Below, piece after piece: positions 1 through 8,815 of a stretch of 64,000 nucleotides of DNA. The DNA comes from Chloroflexota bacterium (lineage in GTDB: Bacteria; Chloroflexota; Anaerolineae; Aggregatilineales; J027): contig JACRBG010000034.1 in the NCBI GenBank assembly GCA_016234595.1, forward strand, positions 1-64,000. The letters are read 5' to 3'. Position 1 is the stretch's first letter. Every line of letters starts with the position of its first letter. The position numbers were made by a program, and so were the translations under genes. Under the pieces are notes generated by a model. That model worked only from the letters and a program-made list of their open reading frames with translations. It was not told the DNA's origin and ran no database searches.

Positions 1-33
1 GAATTTTTGCACTATGCTGATGTCGGCCTGCTA

Positions 34-1326
34 CTAGATGAGCAAACGCATCGGGTTTTCGAGCAATTCCTTGAGTCGCTGCAAATATTGAGCACCCTCG
101 GCGCCATCGCTGACACGGTGGTCAACACTGACGGTGGCCTTCATACGAACCCCGATCTTGATTTCGCCATTGACCACGACTGGCACTTCTATGGCCGAGC
201 CAACTGCCAAAATAGCAGCTTCGGGTGGGTTAATGATGGCAAGGAAGTGCTCGACATCATAGGCCCCCAGATTGCTGACGGTGAAAGTCGCGCCTTCAAC
301 ATCATCTGGTTTGACTTTGCCTTCACGAGCGCCTGCAATCATTTCTTTATTCTTGACCGACATATCGGTCAGTGTGCGCCGATCCGCATCTTTGCAAACG
401 ACATTAATGAGGCCGTTTTCAACCGCGACGGCAATCCCAATGTTGATGCGCTTATGCCGCACCAATTTATCCCCATAGAAATGGGTATTGAGGTTCGGGA
501 ATTCCCGCAAGGCCAATGCCGCTGCCTTGACCACAAGGTCGTTGACCGTAATCTTTTGGTCGTCAGTTAATCCGGCGTTCAATTGTTTGCGGAGCGCCAA
601 AACTGGCCCCATATCAATTTCGCCTGTGACAAAGAAGTGTGGCACAAACTGGAAGCTGGCTTGCGTCCGTTCACCCACAATCTTACGCATCCGGGTCAAT
701 GGAATTTCTTCGATATCCGCACCCGTTGGGGCTTTGCCAAAGGTTGGCGCAGCAGGGGCTGGAGCAGATGCTGCGGCTACGGCGGGTGCAGCAGGAGCCT
801 CAACACCGGGCACGAAGCCTTCAATGTCGCGTTTAACCACTCGACCACCGGGGCCGCTGCCGGGAACTTGGGCCAGATTAATGCCCTTTTCCTCGGCCAT
901 ACGTCGGGCGACTGGGCTGGCCTTTACGCCACCGGGATAGCCTTCATCGCTGACAGGGGCGGTTGAGGTATGTCCATTGGCAGCTTTTGGCGCATTTGAA
1001 ACAACCGGGGCAGGGTTTGCAGATGCTGGTGCTGCGGCTTGAGGAGCAGGTGCAGATGGAGCAGCCCCGCCACCCTCAATTGGCTCATCGGCTGTTCCAA
1101 TAATTGCAATTGGCGCACCAACTTCAACGATCGTATTTTCGCCCACCAGCCATTTTCGCAAAATCCCACTAGCGTAGGCTTCAACTTCAACGGTCGCCTT
1201 ATCGGTTTCAATTTCGGCAATCACATCACCCACATTCACTGTGTCATTCACTTTTTTGACCCAGCGAACGAGTGTGCCTTCTTTCATGTCAAAGCCCAAT
1301 TTGGGCATCGTCACGGTATCGGCCAT
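34..1326 (-). CDS. pdhC: Pyruvate dehydrogenase complex E2, dihydrolipoyl acetyltransferase
   Basis: This is the acetyltransferase core of the pyruvate dehydrogenase complex, moving the acetyl group from lipoamide to CoA. Residues 1-80 form a lipoyl domain with the lipoylated lysine at about K43 in the motif ETDKATVEVEA. An Ala/Pro-rich linker follows, then an E3/E1-binding domain (about 136-171, ASPVARRMAEEKG and GSGPGGRVVKRDI). A second linker leads to the catalytic domain (about 208-430) with the DHRVSDG motif, catalytic His near 403. At 430 residues it is the usual length for a one-lipoyl E2. Its ATG overlaps the stop codon of the E1 beta gene by one base (TAATG), implying translational coupling. 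No E3 (lipoamide dehydrogenase) is in view; it may lie beyond the window edge. A branched-chain or acetoin E2 is possible, but the E1 partners favour pyruvate. Confidence 0.93.
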   Translation of the reverse strand: MADTVTMPKLGFDMKEGTLVRWVKKVNDTVNVGDVIAEIETDKATVEVEAYASGILRKWLVGENTIVEVGAPIAIIGTADEPIEGGGAAPSAPAPQAAAPASANPAPVVSNAPKAANGHTSTAPVSDEGYPGGVKASPVARRMAEEKGINLAQVPGSGPGGRVVKRDIEGFVPGVEAPAAPAVAAASAPAPAAPTFGKAPTGADIEEIPLTRMRKIVGERTQASFQFVPHFFVTGEIDMGPVLALRKQLNAGLTDDQKITVNDLVVKAAALALREFPNLNTHFYGDKLVRHKRINIGIAVAVENGLINVVCKDADRRTLTDMSVKNKEMIAGAREGKVKPDDVEGATFTVSNLGAYDVEHFLAIINPPEAAILAVGSAIEVPVVVNGEIKIGVRMKATVSVDHRVSDGAEGAQYLQRLKELLENPMRLLI

Positions 1327-2333
1327 TACAAAATCTCCTTGACAGCGGCGATCACTTTACTAGCATCCGGCAGAGCCATCTGTTCAATATCACGGGCATA
1401 GGGTAGCGGGGCATCGATGGTGGTGACACGCTTAATGGGGGCATCCATCCAATCAAAGGCTTTTTCAGTCACTTGCGCGGTAATTTCAGCCCCCACGCCA
1501 AACAGGGCATGGCCTTCTTCAACTACGACCATGCGATTGGTTTTCTTGAAGCTCTCAATCAAGAGATCAGTGTCTAATGGGCGCAGCCAACGCAGGTCAA
1601 CGATTTCGGCCTCAATGCCCTCTTGCGCCAACTTCTCGGCAGCCTCTAGGCAGATATGTACCCCTTTGGAGAAGCTAACGAGTGTGACATGCTTGCCTTC
1701 CCGAATGATATTGCTCTTGCCAACGGGCAGGGTGTAATCGGGATTCTCGGCAGGTACTTCATCGCGCTTTTGATAGAGGGTGCTGTGTTCGACAAACAAC
1801 ACGGGGTTGTCATTACGAATGGCTGTCTTCAAAAGGCCATAGGCATCCGAGGCCGTTGCTGGACAGCAGACATACAAACCGGGGAAGTGGGCGAAAATAA
1901 TTTCAGGGCTGTGCGAATGGGTTGCACCCAATTGACGGCCCCCGCCTGTGGTGGTACGCACGACGAGCGGACAGCTAAATTGCCCACCGAACATGTAGTG
2001 TACCTTCGCCGCATGATTCACAATCGCATCCAACGCAAGGAAGGCGAAGTTAATGGTCATGATTTCTGCTACCGGACGCAGCCCCGCCATTGCAGCGCCA
2101 GCCGCAGCCCCGGCAATCACCATTTCCGCGATGGGTGTATCTCGCACACGGCGTTCGCCAAATTCATCAAAAAATCCGCGTGTCACCGCATAAGTGCCAC
2201 CCCAGACCCCAATTTCCTCACCCATGAGAAAAACGCGGTCATCCCGATAAAGTTCTTCGCGCAGGGCTTGGCTTAGGGCTTCGCGGATGGTCATGCGCTT
2301 TGTTGCAGTCGTAATTGCTGGTGTTGCCATCAT
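1326..2333 (-). CDS. pdhB: Pyruvate dehydrogenase E1 component subunit beta
   Basis: This is the beta subunit of the thiamine-diphosphate-dependent E1 heterotetramer, which decarboxylates pyruvate and passes the acetyl group to lipoyl-E2. The 335-residue length is normal for the family. Recognisable segments are the N-terminal TIREALSQALREEL, the FLMGEEIGVWGG TPP-site loop, the ADMVI/AEMVIAGAAAGAAM stretch and the C-terminal transketolase domain ending in the ITAQV and PLPYA regions. There are two adjacent ATG codons at the start; the first has a GAGG ribosome-binding site 7 bases upstream. It lies 15 bp after the E1 alpha gene and overlaps E2 by one base, so the three genes form one transcription unit. 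Confidence 0.93.
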   Translation of the reverse strand: MMATPAITTATKRMTIREALSQALREELYRDDRVFLMGEEIGVWGGTYAVTRGFFDEFGERRVRDTPIAEMVIAGAAAGAAMAGLRPVAEIMTINFAFLALDAIVNHAAKVHYMFGGQFSCPLVVRTTTGGGRQLGATHSHSPEIIFAHFPGLYVCCPATASDAYGLLKTAIRNDNPVLFVEHSTLYQKRDEVPAENPDYTLPVGKSNIIREGKHVTLVSFSKGVHICLEAAEKLAQEGIEAEIVDLRWLRPLDTDLLIESFKKTNRMVVVEEGHALFGVGAEITAQVTEKAFDWMDAPIKRVTTIDAPLPYARDIEQMALPDASKVIAAVKEIL

Positions 2334-2348
2334 CCATCGTCCTCAGAA

Positions 2349-3311
2349 CTAGACGTAAATATCGCGGAACAGGTCTTCGTATACGGGTTCGGGGCTTTCT
2401 TCAGCAAAGCGCACCGCCGCCTCTACTTCTTCAGCGGCCTTCTTGTCGAGTGCCACCAATTCATCTTTCTTGGCTTTGCGTTTAGTCGTCAACGCCGCCC
2501 CAAATTTACCAATCGGGTCGCCCTCTTGATATTCACGCACTTCGTCTTTGGTACGATAGCGTTCGGGGTCACCCATACTGTGCCCGACGAAACGATAGGT
2601 TAGGGCTTCCATCAGCACTGGGCCAGTCTTACGAGCATATTCCATCGCTTCTTTCACCGCATCGTAGGTGGCGATGACATCCATACCGTCGGCGCGAGGG
2701 CCTTCTTTCATACCATAGGCAGCCGCCTTTTTGACGATTTCTTTCACGCCTGAAGCGCGTTCAACCGCCGTACCCATGCCATATTGGTTATTTTCAACCA
2801 GCCAGACAACAGGCAGATTCCAAACAGCACTGAGGTTGAGGCTTTCATGGAAATACCCGATATTGGTGGCTCCATCGCCCATCATGCACAGCACGCCAAA
2901 ATCTTCATTGTTATAGCGGGCTTTGAGCGCTACACCTGTTGCCAATGGCAAGTGACCACCAACAATCGCGTAGCCACCCCAAAAATTATGTTCGCGGCTG
3001 GCGAGGTGCATCGAGCCACCTTTGCCTTTGCTAACCCCCGTCGCCTTGCCAAGCATTTCAGCCATCAAACCTTTGATGTCAATGCCACGTGCAATTGCGA
3101 CTCCGTGATCGCGGTAGGCAGTGAAAAAATGATCTTCGGGACGTAGCGCACGAATTGCGCCAACACCAGTGGCTTCCTGCCCAATATACAGGTGTAAAAA
3201 GCCGCCGATTTTGCCTTGTTGGTACAGTTCTTCGCTTTTTTCTTCAAAGCGACGAATCAGCACCATGTCATAATACATGTCGAGGAGTTCTTCTTTGCTG
3301 AGATCGGCCAT
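2349..3311 (-). CDS. pdhA: Pyruvate dehydrogenase E1 component subunit alpha
   Basis: This is the alpha subunit of E1, which carries the thiamine diphosphate pyrophosphate-binding fold. The TPP motif starts at GDGATN (about residue 145) and closes at ENN (about 173-175); the phosphorylation-loop-like segment YRFVGHSMGDPERYR lies toward the C-terminus. An upstream in-frame ATG at 3383 is possible, but I chose 3311. It is preceded by AAGGAT at suitable spacing, and the resulting 320-residue protein begins with MADLSKEELLDMYYDMVLIR, where the family normally starts. It is the first gene of the pdhABC operon, with a plausible promoter at 3433-3462. Confidence 0.92.
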   Translation of the reverse strand: MADLSKEELLDMYYDMVLIRRFEEKSEELYQQGKIGGFLHLYIGQEATGVGAIRALRPEDHFFTAYRDHGVAIARGIDIKGLMAEMLGKATGVSKGKGGSMHLASREHNFWGGYAIVGGHLPLATGVALKARYNNEDFGVLCMMGDGATNIGYFHESLNLSAVWNLPVVWLVENNQYGMGTAVERASGVKEIVKKAAAYGMKEGPRADGMDVIATYDAVKEAMEYARKTGPVLMEALTYRFVGHSMGDPERYRTKDEVREYQEGDPIGKFGAALTTKRKAKKDELVALDKKAAEEVEAAVRFAEESPEPVYEDLFRDIYV

Positions 3312-3432
3312 CCGACAATATCCTTTGCTTTGGTTGCCGAATACGTGAAAGGATAAGCTGCCGGATTTATGCCGCTTACCCATTTTTACCTATGATGAGG
3401 TTAGTTAAAGCAGACTGTGCTAAAACGAAAGA

Positions 3433-3462
3433 ATATTAGCACAAGAGGGGCAATTCTAACAA
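3433..3462 (-). promoter_or_regulatory. Candidate sigma-70-type promoter for pdhABC
   Basis: Reading leftward, a TTGTTA -35-like box (3457-3462) and a TAATAT -10-like box (3433-3438) are separated by 18 bp. They lie about 120 bp upstream of the chosen E1 alpha start, in the short gap after the dehydrogenase gene. The match is by eye only. Confidence 0.45.
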
Positions 3463-3489
3463 AATCTTTTGTGGCGTTTTAACCAAACT

Positions 3490-4584
3490 TTAAGGGCGCA
3501 GCATGACTTTTCCGCTGTTGCCACTTGCAAAAGTTTCAAACGCAAGGTCAAAATCTTCTAACGCAAATTGGTGCGTCAGCATCGGACTCAAATCTACAAC
3601 GCCGCTATGGATCAGGCTCTCCATCTGAAACCATGTTTCCCAAAGCCGTCGGCCTGCAATCCCACGCACCGTTGCCCCTTTAAAGGTAATGTGATTATTT
3701 AAATCAAAATTCATGGGTTGGGCAGTTAATCCCAATAGGGCTACTTCGCCACCCGGTTTCAAAGCAGCAAATCCTTGATCAATCGCACTGGGTGCGCCTG
3801 ACATTTCAAGAATGACATCCACCCCTTCGTCGTTGGTGGCTTCCATCAAAGCCGCGACGACATCTTCTTCGAGCGGGTTAATCATTCGGTCAGCGCCCAT
3901 CCGACGGGCTAAATCAAGCCGATAGGGGCTTACATCAGTAGCAAACACGGCGCGCGCACCAGCAGCCTTTGCCACTGCCACCGCCATACAACCCACTGGC
4001 CCGCATCCTGTCACCAGCACATATTTGGCGGCGCAATTTTGTGCCATCGTGGTATGCACCCCATTGCCAAAATTCTCCATCAATACACTGACGGTCAAGG
4101 GCATATCCGATGGATTTACCCACGCATTTTGTTCCGGCACGGCAATATATTCAGCGAACCCGCCATCACGATCAACCCCAATAATTTGCGTATTTTCGCA
4201 AATATGACCCTGTCCTGTGCGGCAGAATCGGCAGACATTACACACAATATGGCTTTCCAGCGAGACATGATCGCCCACTTTGACTCGCTTGACATCCGGC
4301 GCAACTTGTACAATCCGCCCTGTAATTTCATGCCCGACCACCAACGGCGGGTTGAGTCGGCTAGCGGCCCATTTGTCCCATTTGTAAATATGCAAATCCG
4401 TCCCACAGATGGATGCGGCTTCGACCTTGACCAGCACTTCGCCATTTTTGATGACGGGGGTGGGATAGTCATGCACCAATTGCAGGCCGGGGCCAGCCAT
4501 GCCTTTAATCACTGCCCGCATTGTAGTTGGGATAGTGGTTTCGTCTTTCACAGCGATCTTTTCTTTTGCAAATGGGGTGGTCAT
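3490..4584 (-). CDS. tdh: Zinc-dependent L-threonine 3-dehydrogenase-type alcohol dehydrogenase
   Basis: This is a medium-chain dehydrogenase/reductase that probably oxidises L-threonine to 2-amino-3-oxobutyrate with NAD+. With the start at 4584 (CAGGAAA about 8 bases upstream) it has 364 residues. Catalytic zinc ligands are Cys60, in SICGTDLHIYKWDKW (the threonine-dehydrogenase style of this loop), and His85/Glu86 in GHE. Structural zinc cysteines are at 115, 118, 121 and 129. The Rossmann GxGxxG is in VTGCGPVGCMAVAVAKAAG. About 20 N-terminal residues precede the usual family start (MRAVIKG). No 2-amino-3-ketobutyrate ligase is adjacent, so sorbitol or butanediol dehydrogenase activity cannot be excluded. 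Confidence 0.82.
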   Translation of the reverse strand: MTTPFAKEKIAVKDETTIPTTMRAVIKGMAGPGLQLVHDYPTPVIKNGEVLVKVEAASICGTDLHIYKWDKWAASRLNPPLVVGHEITGRIVQVAPDVKRVKVGDHVSLESHIVCNVCRFCRTGQGHICENTQIIGVDRDGGFAEYIAVPEQNAWVNPSDMPLTVSVLMENFGNGVHTTMAQNCAAKYVLVTGCGPVGCMAVAVAKAAGARAVFATDVSPYRLDLARRMGADRMINPLEEDVVAALMEATNDEGVDVILEMSGAPSAIDQGFAALKPGGEVALLGLTAQPMNFDLNNHITFKGATVRGIAGRRLWETWFQMESLIHSGVVDLSPMLTHQFALEDFDLAFETFASGNSGKVMLRP

Positions 4585-4670
4585 GATAAATTTCCTGAAT
4601 TGATTAGGCGATGACTCTGTCAATATTTTACCGCAAGGGGCGATTGACCTTCAAGTTTTAAATTGAAGCA

Positions 4671-4696
4671 AAAAGGGAGAGCTTATACACTCTCCC
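4671..4696 (-). terminator. Intrinsic terminator after the S8 protease gene
   Basis: A perfect 7-bp stem GGGAGAG / CTCTCCC (4675-4681 and 4690-4696) has an 8-base loop. Reading leftward it is followed by TTTTT. It begins 15 bp beyond the protease stop codon. Confidence 0.8.
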
Positions 4697-4710
4697 TCGG
4701 AACCTAGTTT

Positions 4711-7700
4711 TTATTGATTTTGAATGGTGACATCGAATGCATCAATCGCAACAACGCCCCCGGCTGGAACAATCTTAAGGGTGTGTGGCCCCGGTGTAAG
4801 GTAATTTACAACACTGCGCGCATTGAACACGGTGGTGCTGCTGGTCGAAATCACTGTACGGACAGCCACATCATCCACCACAATCGTGAAGGAACCGAGG
4901 CTTGGCCCTTGCAGATAATATACCTCCAACGAGTTACCTTCAAATTCCAATGTCAGCACATCTTTCAAACTGCCGCTGCTATAGAGATAGCCACCACCAC
5001 TAGCCGTATTGGTCACTTGGGAAGCCCATTTGCCTGTTCGGGCCACCAGTGCATCATCCGATTCTATTAGATGGTGTACTAAGGTTATCGCTGGGGCTGG
5101 AGTACTGTCTGGCGTGACACTGAGGGTTTCACCTGCGCTAAAGCCTGTCGCGCTGCCATTGCGCCATGAAGTTACCTGAATGCCGCTCGCTCCAATTAAA
5201 TTGCTGATGCGTTGTAATTGGTAAATGCCAGAGTTCCAGTTGAGGTCGTTGCGACGATAGAAATAGCCGTTTTGATAGTACAACCCGAAACTATCCACAT
5301 TATCCCGATTCCAATCACCTGCCACAAAAGCACCATAGTCGTTGGCGCTGGGTGTCCCGAAATATTGGGCCAAATTAAAGGCTGATTCCAAAGTGGTGGG
5401 CGGGACATTGGTAAACGCAACATAGGCCGTGCGACGAATCGCAATTGAATCTACCCCATCTGCGTTGTAATCGCCCGCTACAAACTGGGGTGCTCCGGTA
5501 TGTCCCTGTGAATCTGGCAGTAGCACACTCAACCATTGAAAACTCAGGGCAGGTGCGCCACCGGCAAGATTACAGGTGAAATAGAGTGCATAGGCTGTGC
5601 CATAGGGTGGGAAATTGGCATTATCTACAACGCCAATGCAATCATTGGGGATAGCCGCGTTGAACCGACCTGCTACTGGAGGACGATTGAACAACCCAAA
5701 CCATGTGCCTGTCCATGTGGCTGAGGGCCCTAGCGTATTGGTCGTATAAAAAACACCGTTGGTCGCGTAAACACCGGGGGTTTTGATGCCATCCGCATTC
5801 CAGTCACCCATGACCCACCGACCATTTAAAGCCGCAGCGGGGGCGCCGGTGGTATAGGCATTGTAGGTGGTGGTGGCTGGCGAGTCTTGCAACGTTTCGA
5901 CAAGATTCGCCTGTGACGTCGCGGGATTAAAGACAGCCAGTGTATCCGTATCTTGTGTACCATATAAGGTTAATTGCCACGATCCAAAGGTTCCAGTATC
6001 TACGGCAGCCGTATCCCGCACCGTAAACGTCCATGTACCATTGGGGTCTTCATCCCAAAAATGTACACTCATGAATGTCCAGTTGACAAAGTTATCGCCG
6101 CTGTCGGCCCCGCGTGACCCAATCAATTGACTGACCGTGCCGCGTGGTGAGGTCAATATCACTTGCAAATCGCCACGATAGGTGTGAGTCGCATTGAAGA
6201 GCACTTCGACATGTTCCAATCGAGCAATGTTCGAATTGGTCACGGTAAAAGTGCTAGAGACACCTGTCAAGTTGTTATCTGGGATTGCGGCGTTGACATT
6301 GATTGTGCCCGATGTTTGGCTAATAGCCGGGGGCATATTCGTCCAATTGGCTGAGGCCACTACCGCCGCCGCTGCATCAACCCGCCCAAAGCCATAGTAA
6401 TGACTGTAGTAGCGGTTCGCGCCGTTAATTAACCAACTGCTGTTAGAGGGATCATTGCGTTCAGCCGTGTTAATCAGAATATGCTGAACATCGCGCCATG
6501 TTAGATTGGGATTGGCCTGCAACATTAAAGCCACAATACCCGCTACCAAGGGAGCGGCTGAGGAAGTTCCCCCAAAGCTCGGCGTGCAATTCCCAGCATT
6601 ATAGCCCGCACTGCCTTGTCGGTCGGTGGTATAGATGCCGAGGGTTCCGCCATTACTGGGTGCATTGACGATATGATCTGAACCAGACTCACTATAGGAG
6701 GAGCGTATCCCTGTGTTGGTCGTCGCCGCAACTGAAATGGTGTAGCGGGAATTGGCATAGCCATCCGCGCCAGAATCATCCCCATTGCCACCGTTGCCAC
6801 CCGCCCACACAAAAATTGTCCCTCGCCCACCGCGTCCATTGGTGGTCTGATTTTGGAATGCTGCGATGGTCAACGGGCCGGGGCCTTCCAAAACATTCCC
6901 TGAATCGCTTGGCCCCCAACTGTTGCTAGAGATTTGGACAACCCCCGGTGTGGTGGCAAGTGCATCCGCCATAGCATTGGCTTCTTGGGCATCGGTCGTC
7001 GCTGCACTAATCAGCCGCAAGCCTGCTAGTTGAGCATTGAAAGCTGCTCCAACGCCGCATGACCCGGCACTGCCATCATCATTACCCCCGGCTACCCCTG
7101 CCGTTGATGTGCCATGAGCATCGCCCGCCAGTGTATGGCTGGGGTCATGATCGTTAAAGTTGTAGTCATAACTGGCGTTGGCATTGTAATTAGGGGCAAG
7201 GTCAGGGTGGGTAATATCCATGCCATCATCCACCATCCCAAGAATGACACCTGTGCCGTCATAGCCCAAGTTCCATGCCCCAGCTAAATTAGCATCTTCG
7301 CCCGGTGTGCCGCCCCCTTGTCCGCTGTTGATTAAATGCCATTGATTGGCAAGACCGGGGTCACCGGGGATGGGCCGTTTGCTTTGCTGACGAGCAATTT
7401 GCTGCTCGAACCAAACAACACTTGAAGAGCGCGTTAGGCTAGTAAATGTTTGGCCTGCTCGGTCAAGCCGGGTATCCGTTTGGGGGACACGGAATAAATA
7501 CATATTAGGCAAATTAGCAATTTGCCCTAGAAATTCATAGCCATTGGCTTTTGCAAATTGATCTGGGCTGACCCCCGGTTGCAATTCGACGGCCCATTGG
7601 TCAGTAGCCCATTTTGGTGTTTCCGGCGAACCCTGTGACCCACCTTTACCCCCTCCATCTTGCTGTGCCACACTAGTCGTGTGATCAGGATCATGGGATA

Positions 7701-7785
7701 AGGCAGGGGTTAACGGACTTACAATAATGCCTAAGACAACCCACAAAGTTGTCCAGCGACTGAATCGAATCAATCCCTGTTTCAA
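4711..7785 (-). CDS. Secreted S8 (kexin-like) serine protease with P domain and FG-GAP-like repeats
   Basis: This is a large exported subtilase of 1024 residues. A Sec signal peptide (about 1-30) is followed by a pro-region. The S8 catalytic domain has Asp186/187 in MVDDGMD, His224 in DAHGTS and the nucleophile Ser near 408 in GGTSSAAPLVAG. SSNSWGPSD supplies the oxyanion Asn. The DDGMD form and the proprotein-convertase P domain (about 495-615, with HTYRGDLQVILTSPRGT) mark the kexin-like subgroup. After that come at least three FG-GAP/VCBS-like repeats with D-W/Y-N-x-D-x-V/I cores (DWNADGI, DYNADGV, DWNRDNV), then a C-terminal beta-rich domain that may bind carbohydrate. It is a monocistronic gene. 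The likely role is extracellular protein digestion or processing; substrates are unknown. Confidence 0.88.
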   Translation of the reverse strand: MKQGLIRFSRWTTLWVVLGIIVSPLTPALSHDPDHTTSVAQQDGGGKGGSQGSPETPKWATDQWAVELQPGVSPDQFAKANGYEFLGQIANLPNMYLFRVPQTDTRLDRAGQTFTSLTRSSSVVWFEQQIARQQSKRPIPGDPGLANQWHLINSGQGGGTPGEDANLAGAWNLGYDGTGVILGMVDDGMDITHPDLAPNYNANASYDYNFNDHDPSHTLAGDAHGTSTAGVAGGNDDGSAGSCGVGAAFNAQLAGLRLISAATTDAQEANAMADALATTPGVVQISSNSWGPSDSGNVLEGPGPLTIAAFQNQTTNGRGGRGTIFVWAGGNGGNGDDSGADGYANSRYTISVAATTNTGIRSSYSESGSDHIVNAPSNGGTLGIYTTDRQGSAGYNAGNCTPSFGGTSSAAPLVAGIVALMLQANPNLTWRDVQHILINTAERNDPSNSSWLINGANRYYSHYYGFGRVDAAAAVVASANWTNMPPAISQTSGTINVNAAIPDNNLTGVSSTFTVTNSNIARLEHVEVLFNATHTYRGDLQVILTSPRGTVSQLIGSRGADSGDNFVNWTFMSVHFWDEDPNGTWTFTVRDTAAVDTGTFGSWQLTLYGTQDTDTLAVFNPATSQANLVETLQDSPATTTYNAYTTGAPAAALNGRWVMGDWNADGIKTPGVYATNGVFYTTNTLGPSATWTGTWFGLFNRPPVAGRFNAAIPNDCIGVVDNANFPPYGTAYALYFTCNLAGGAPALSFQWLSVLLPDSQGHTGAPQFVAGDYNADGVDSIAIRRTAYVAFTNVPPTTLESAFNLAQYFGTPSANDYGAFVAGDWNRDNVDSFGLYYQNGYFYRRNDLNWNSGIYQLQRISNLIGASGIQVTSWRNGSATGFSAGETLSVTPDSTPAPAITLVHHLIESDDALVARTGKWASQVTNTASGGGYLYSSGSLKDVLTLEFEGNSLEVYYLQGPSLGSFTIVVDDVAVRTVISTSSTTVFNARSVVNYLTPGPHTLKIVPAGGVVAIDAFDVTIQNQ

Positions 7786-7873
7786 ATTAGACTCTCCATT
7801 TAATATTTCCCTAAAGTTTCGTTTGTTTCATTGTATAACAGATAGGGATTTTGTTGCTTCGGTCTCTATAGCT

Positions 7874-8812
7874 TTAGTCGCCATAGTGAGCAAGGTGAGT
7901 CAATAATTGCTGCTGGCTAGGGGCATGGGTCGCGCCACCAACCCCTGTTACCGAAAGCCCACCGCAAATATTGCCATAGCGCAGACAGCGCTCTAATGGA
8001 GCTTTTTCAATCAAGTAGCCATACAGAAAACCCGCATTAAAACAATCGCCTGCCCCCGTTGTATCTACGACGCTACCAGTTCGGAACGCCGGAGCGTGGA
8101 TAACCTGTCCATCAAAGCCCACCCATGCGCCGTTTGCGCCATCTTTGACCACTACAATTTTGACCCATTCCAATAAATGCTGAACAGCGTCTATGGCATT
8201 TTCTTGATGCGTAACCATCATCGCCTCACGCATGTTGGGCATAAAAATATCAACATAGTGGAAGATCTCACGCCATTCACAATGGCTGCGATAGAGATGG
8301 GGCACATCTTGGCAATCGGTGGAGGTTGTTGCTCCACGCGCCTTAGCGATTTTTAATAAATCGGGGATTTGTTCGATGGTTTGAAGTCCCCCGATATGCA
8401 AATGGTCAAACGTGCATCTTCCCAGACTTGCCAGCCGATGGGTATCACGTTCTTCGGGTTCTTGATCAACATAAGTGACATAGGCGCGTTCACCGTTCAG
8501 GGGTAGTGAGGTGGTAATCCGCCGATAGGGGCAAGGGATTTCTTTGACAAGGCTTAAATCAATCCCTTCTTGCTGGGCCAACTCTTTGACAAAATGGCTG
8601 TAGGAGTCGTTTCCAAAAATCGCGGGCCAACCAACCCTAACTCCCAACCGACGTAGGGAAGTGGTGGTGATAAACATGGCCCCCCCGGTTGAAGTCACAT
8701 CTTGGCTGTGGATTTCACGCCCCAACACCGGAAATTCGGGTAATCCTGTATAAATCAGATCGAAAAAATAGTCCCCAATACAGACAATATCAAAATGTGG
8801 CAACTCCGTCAT
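7874..8812 (-). CDS. PfkB-family carbohydrate (ribokinase-like) kinase
   Basis: This is an ATP-dependent sugar or nucleoside kinase of the ribokinase/PfkB fold, 312 residues. The second PfkB signature VDTTGAGDCFNAGF is present with the catalytic base Asp256 and the GAGD anion hole. The N-terminal GDYFFDLI and the STGGAMFITTTSLRRLG segment correspond to the substrate-binding half. It is the last gene of the sugar operon, starting 3 bp after the GH4 gene, so it may phosphorylate a sugar or aglycone released by the operon. The exact substrate cannot be read from sequence. Confidence 0.85.
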   Translation of the reverse strand: MTELPHFDIVCIGDYFFDLIYTGLPEFPVLGREIHSQDVTSTGGAMFITTTSLRRLGVRVGWPAIFGNDSYSHFVKELAQQEGIDLSLVKEIPCPYRRITTSLPLNGERAYVTYVDQEPEERDTHRLASLGRCTFDHLHIGGLQTIEQIPDLLKIAKARGATTSTDCQDVPHLYRSHCEWREIFHYVDIFMPNMREAMMVTHQENAIDAVQHLLEWVKIVVVKDGANGAWVGFDGQVIHAPAFRTGSVVDTTGAGDCFNAGFLYGYLIEKAPLERCLRYGNICGGLSVTGVGGATHAPSQQQLLTHLAHYGD

Positions 8813-8815
8813 CGT

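Noticed and set aside
1656-2276. Long open frame opposite the E1 beta gene
   Set aside because: It is an antisense shadow with Cys/His/Arg-rich, low-similarity translation. The same applies to the other long frames opposite strong genes, such as 7-570 and 4039-4614.
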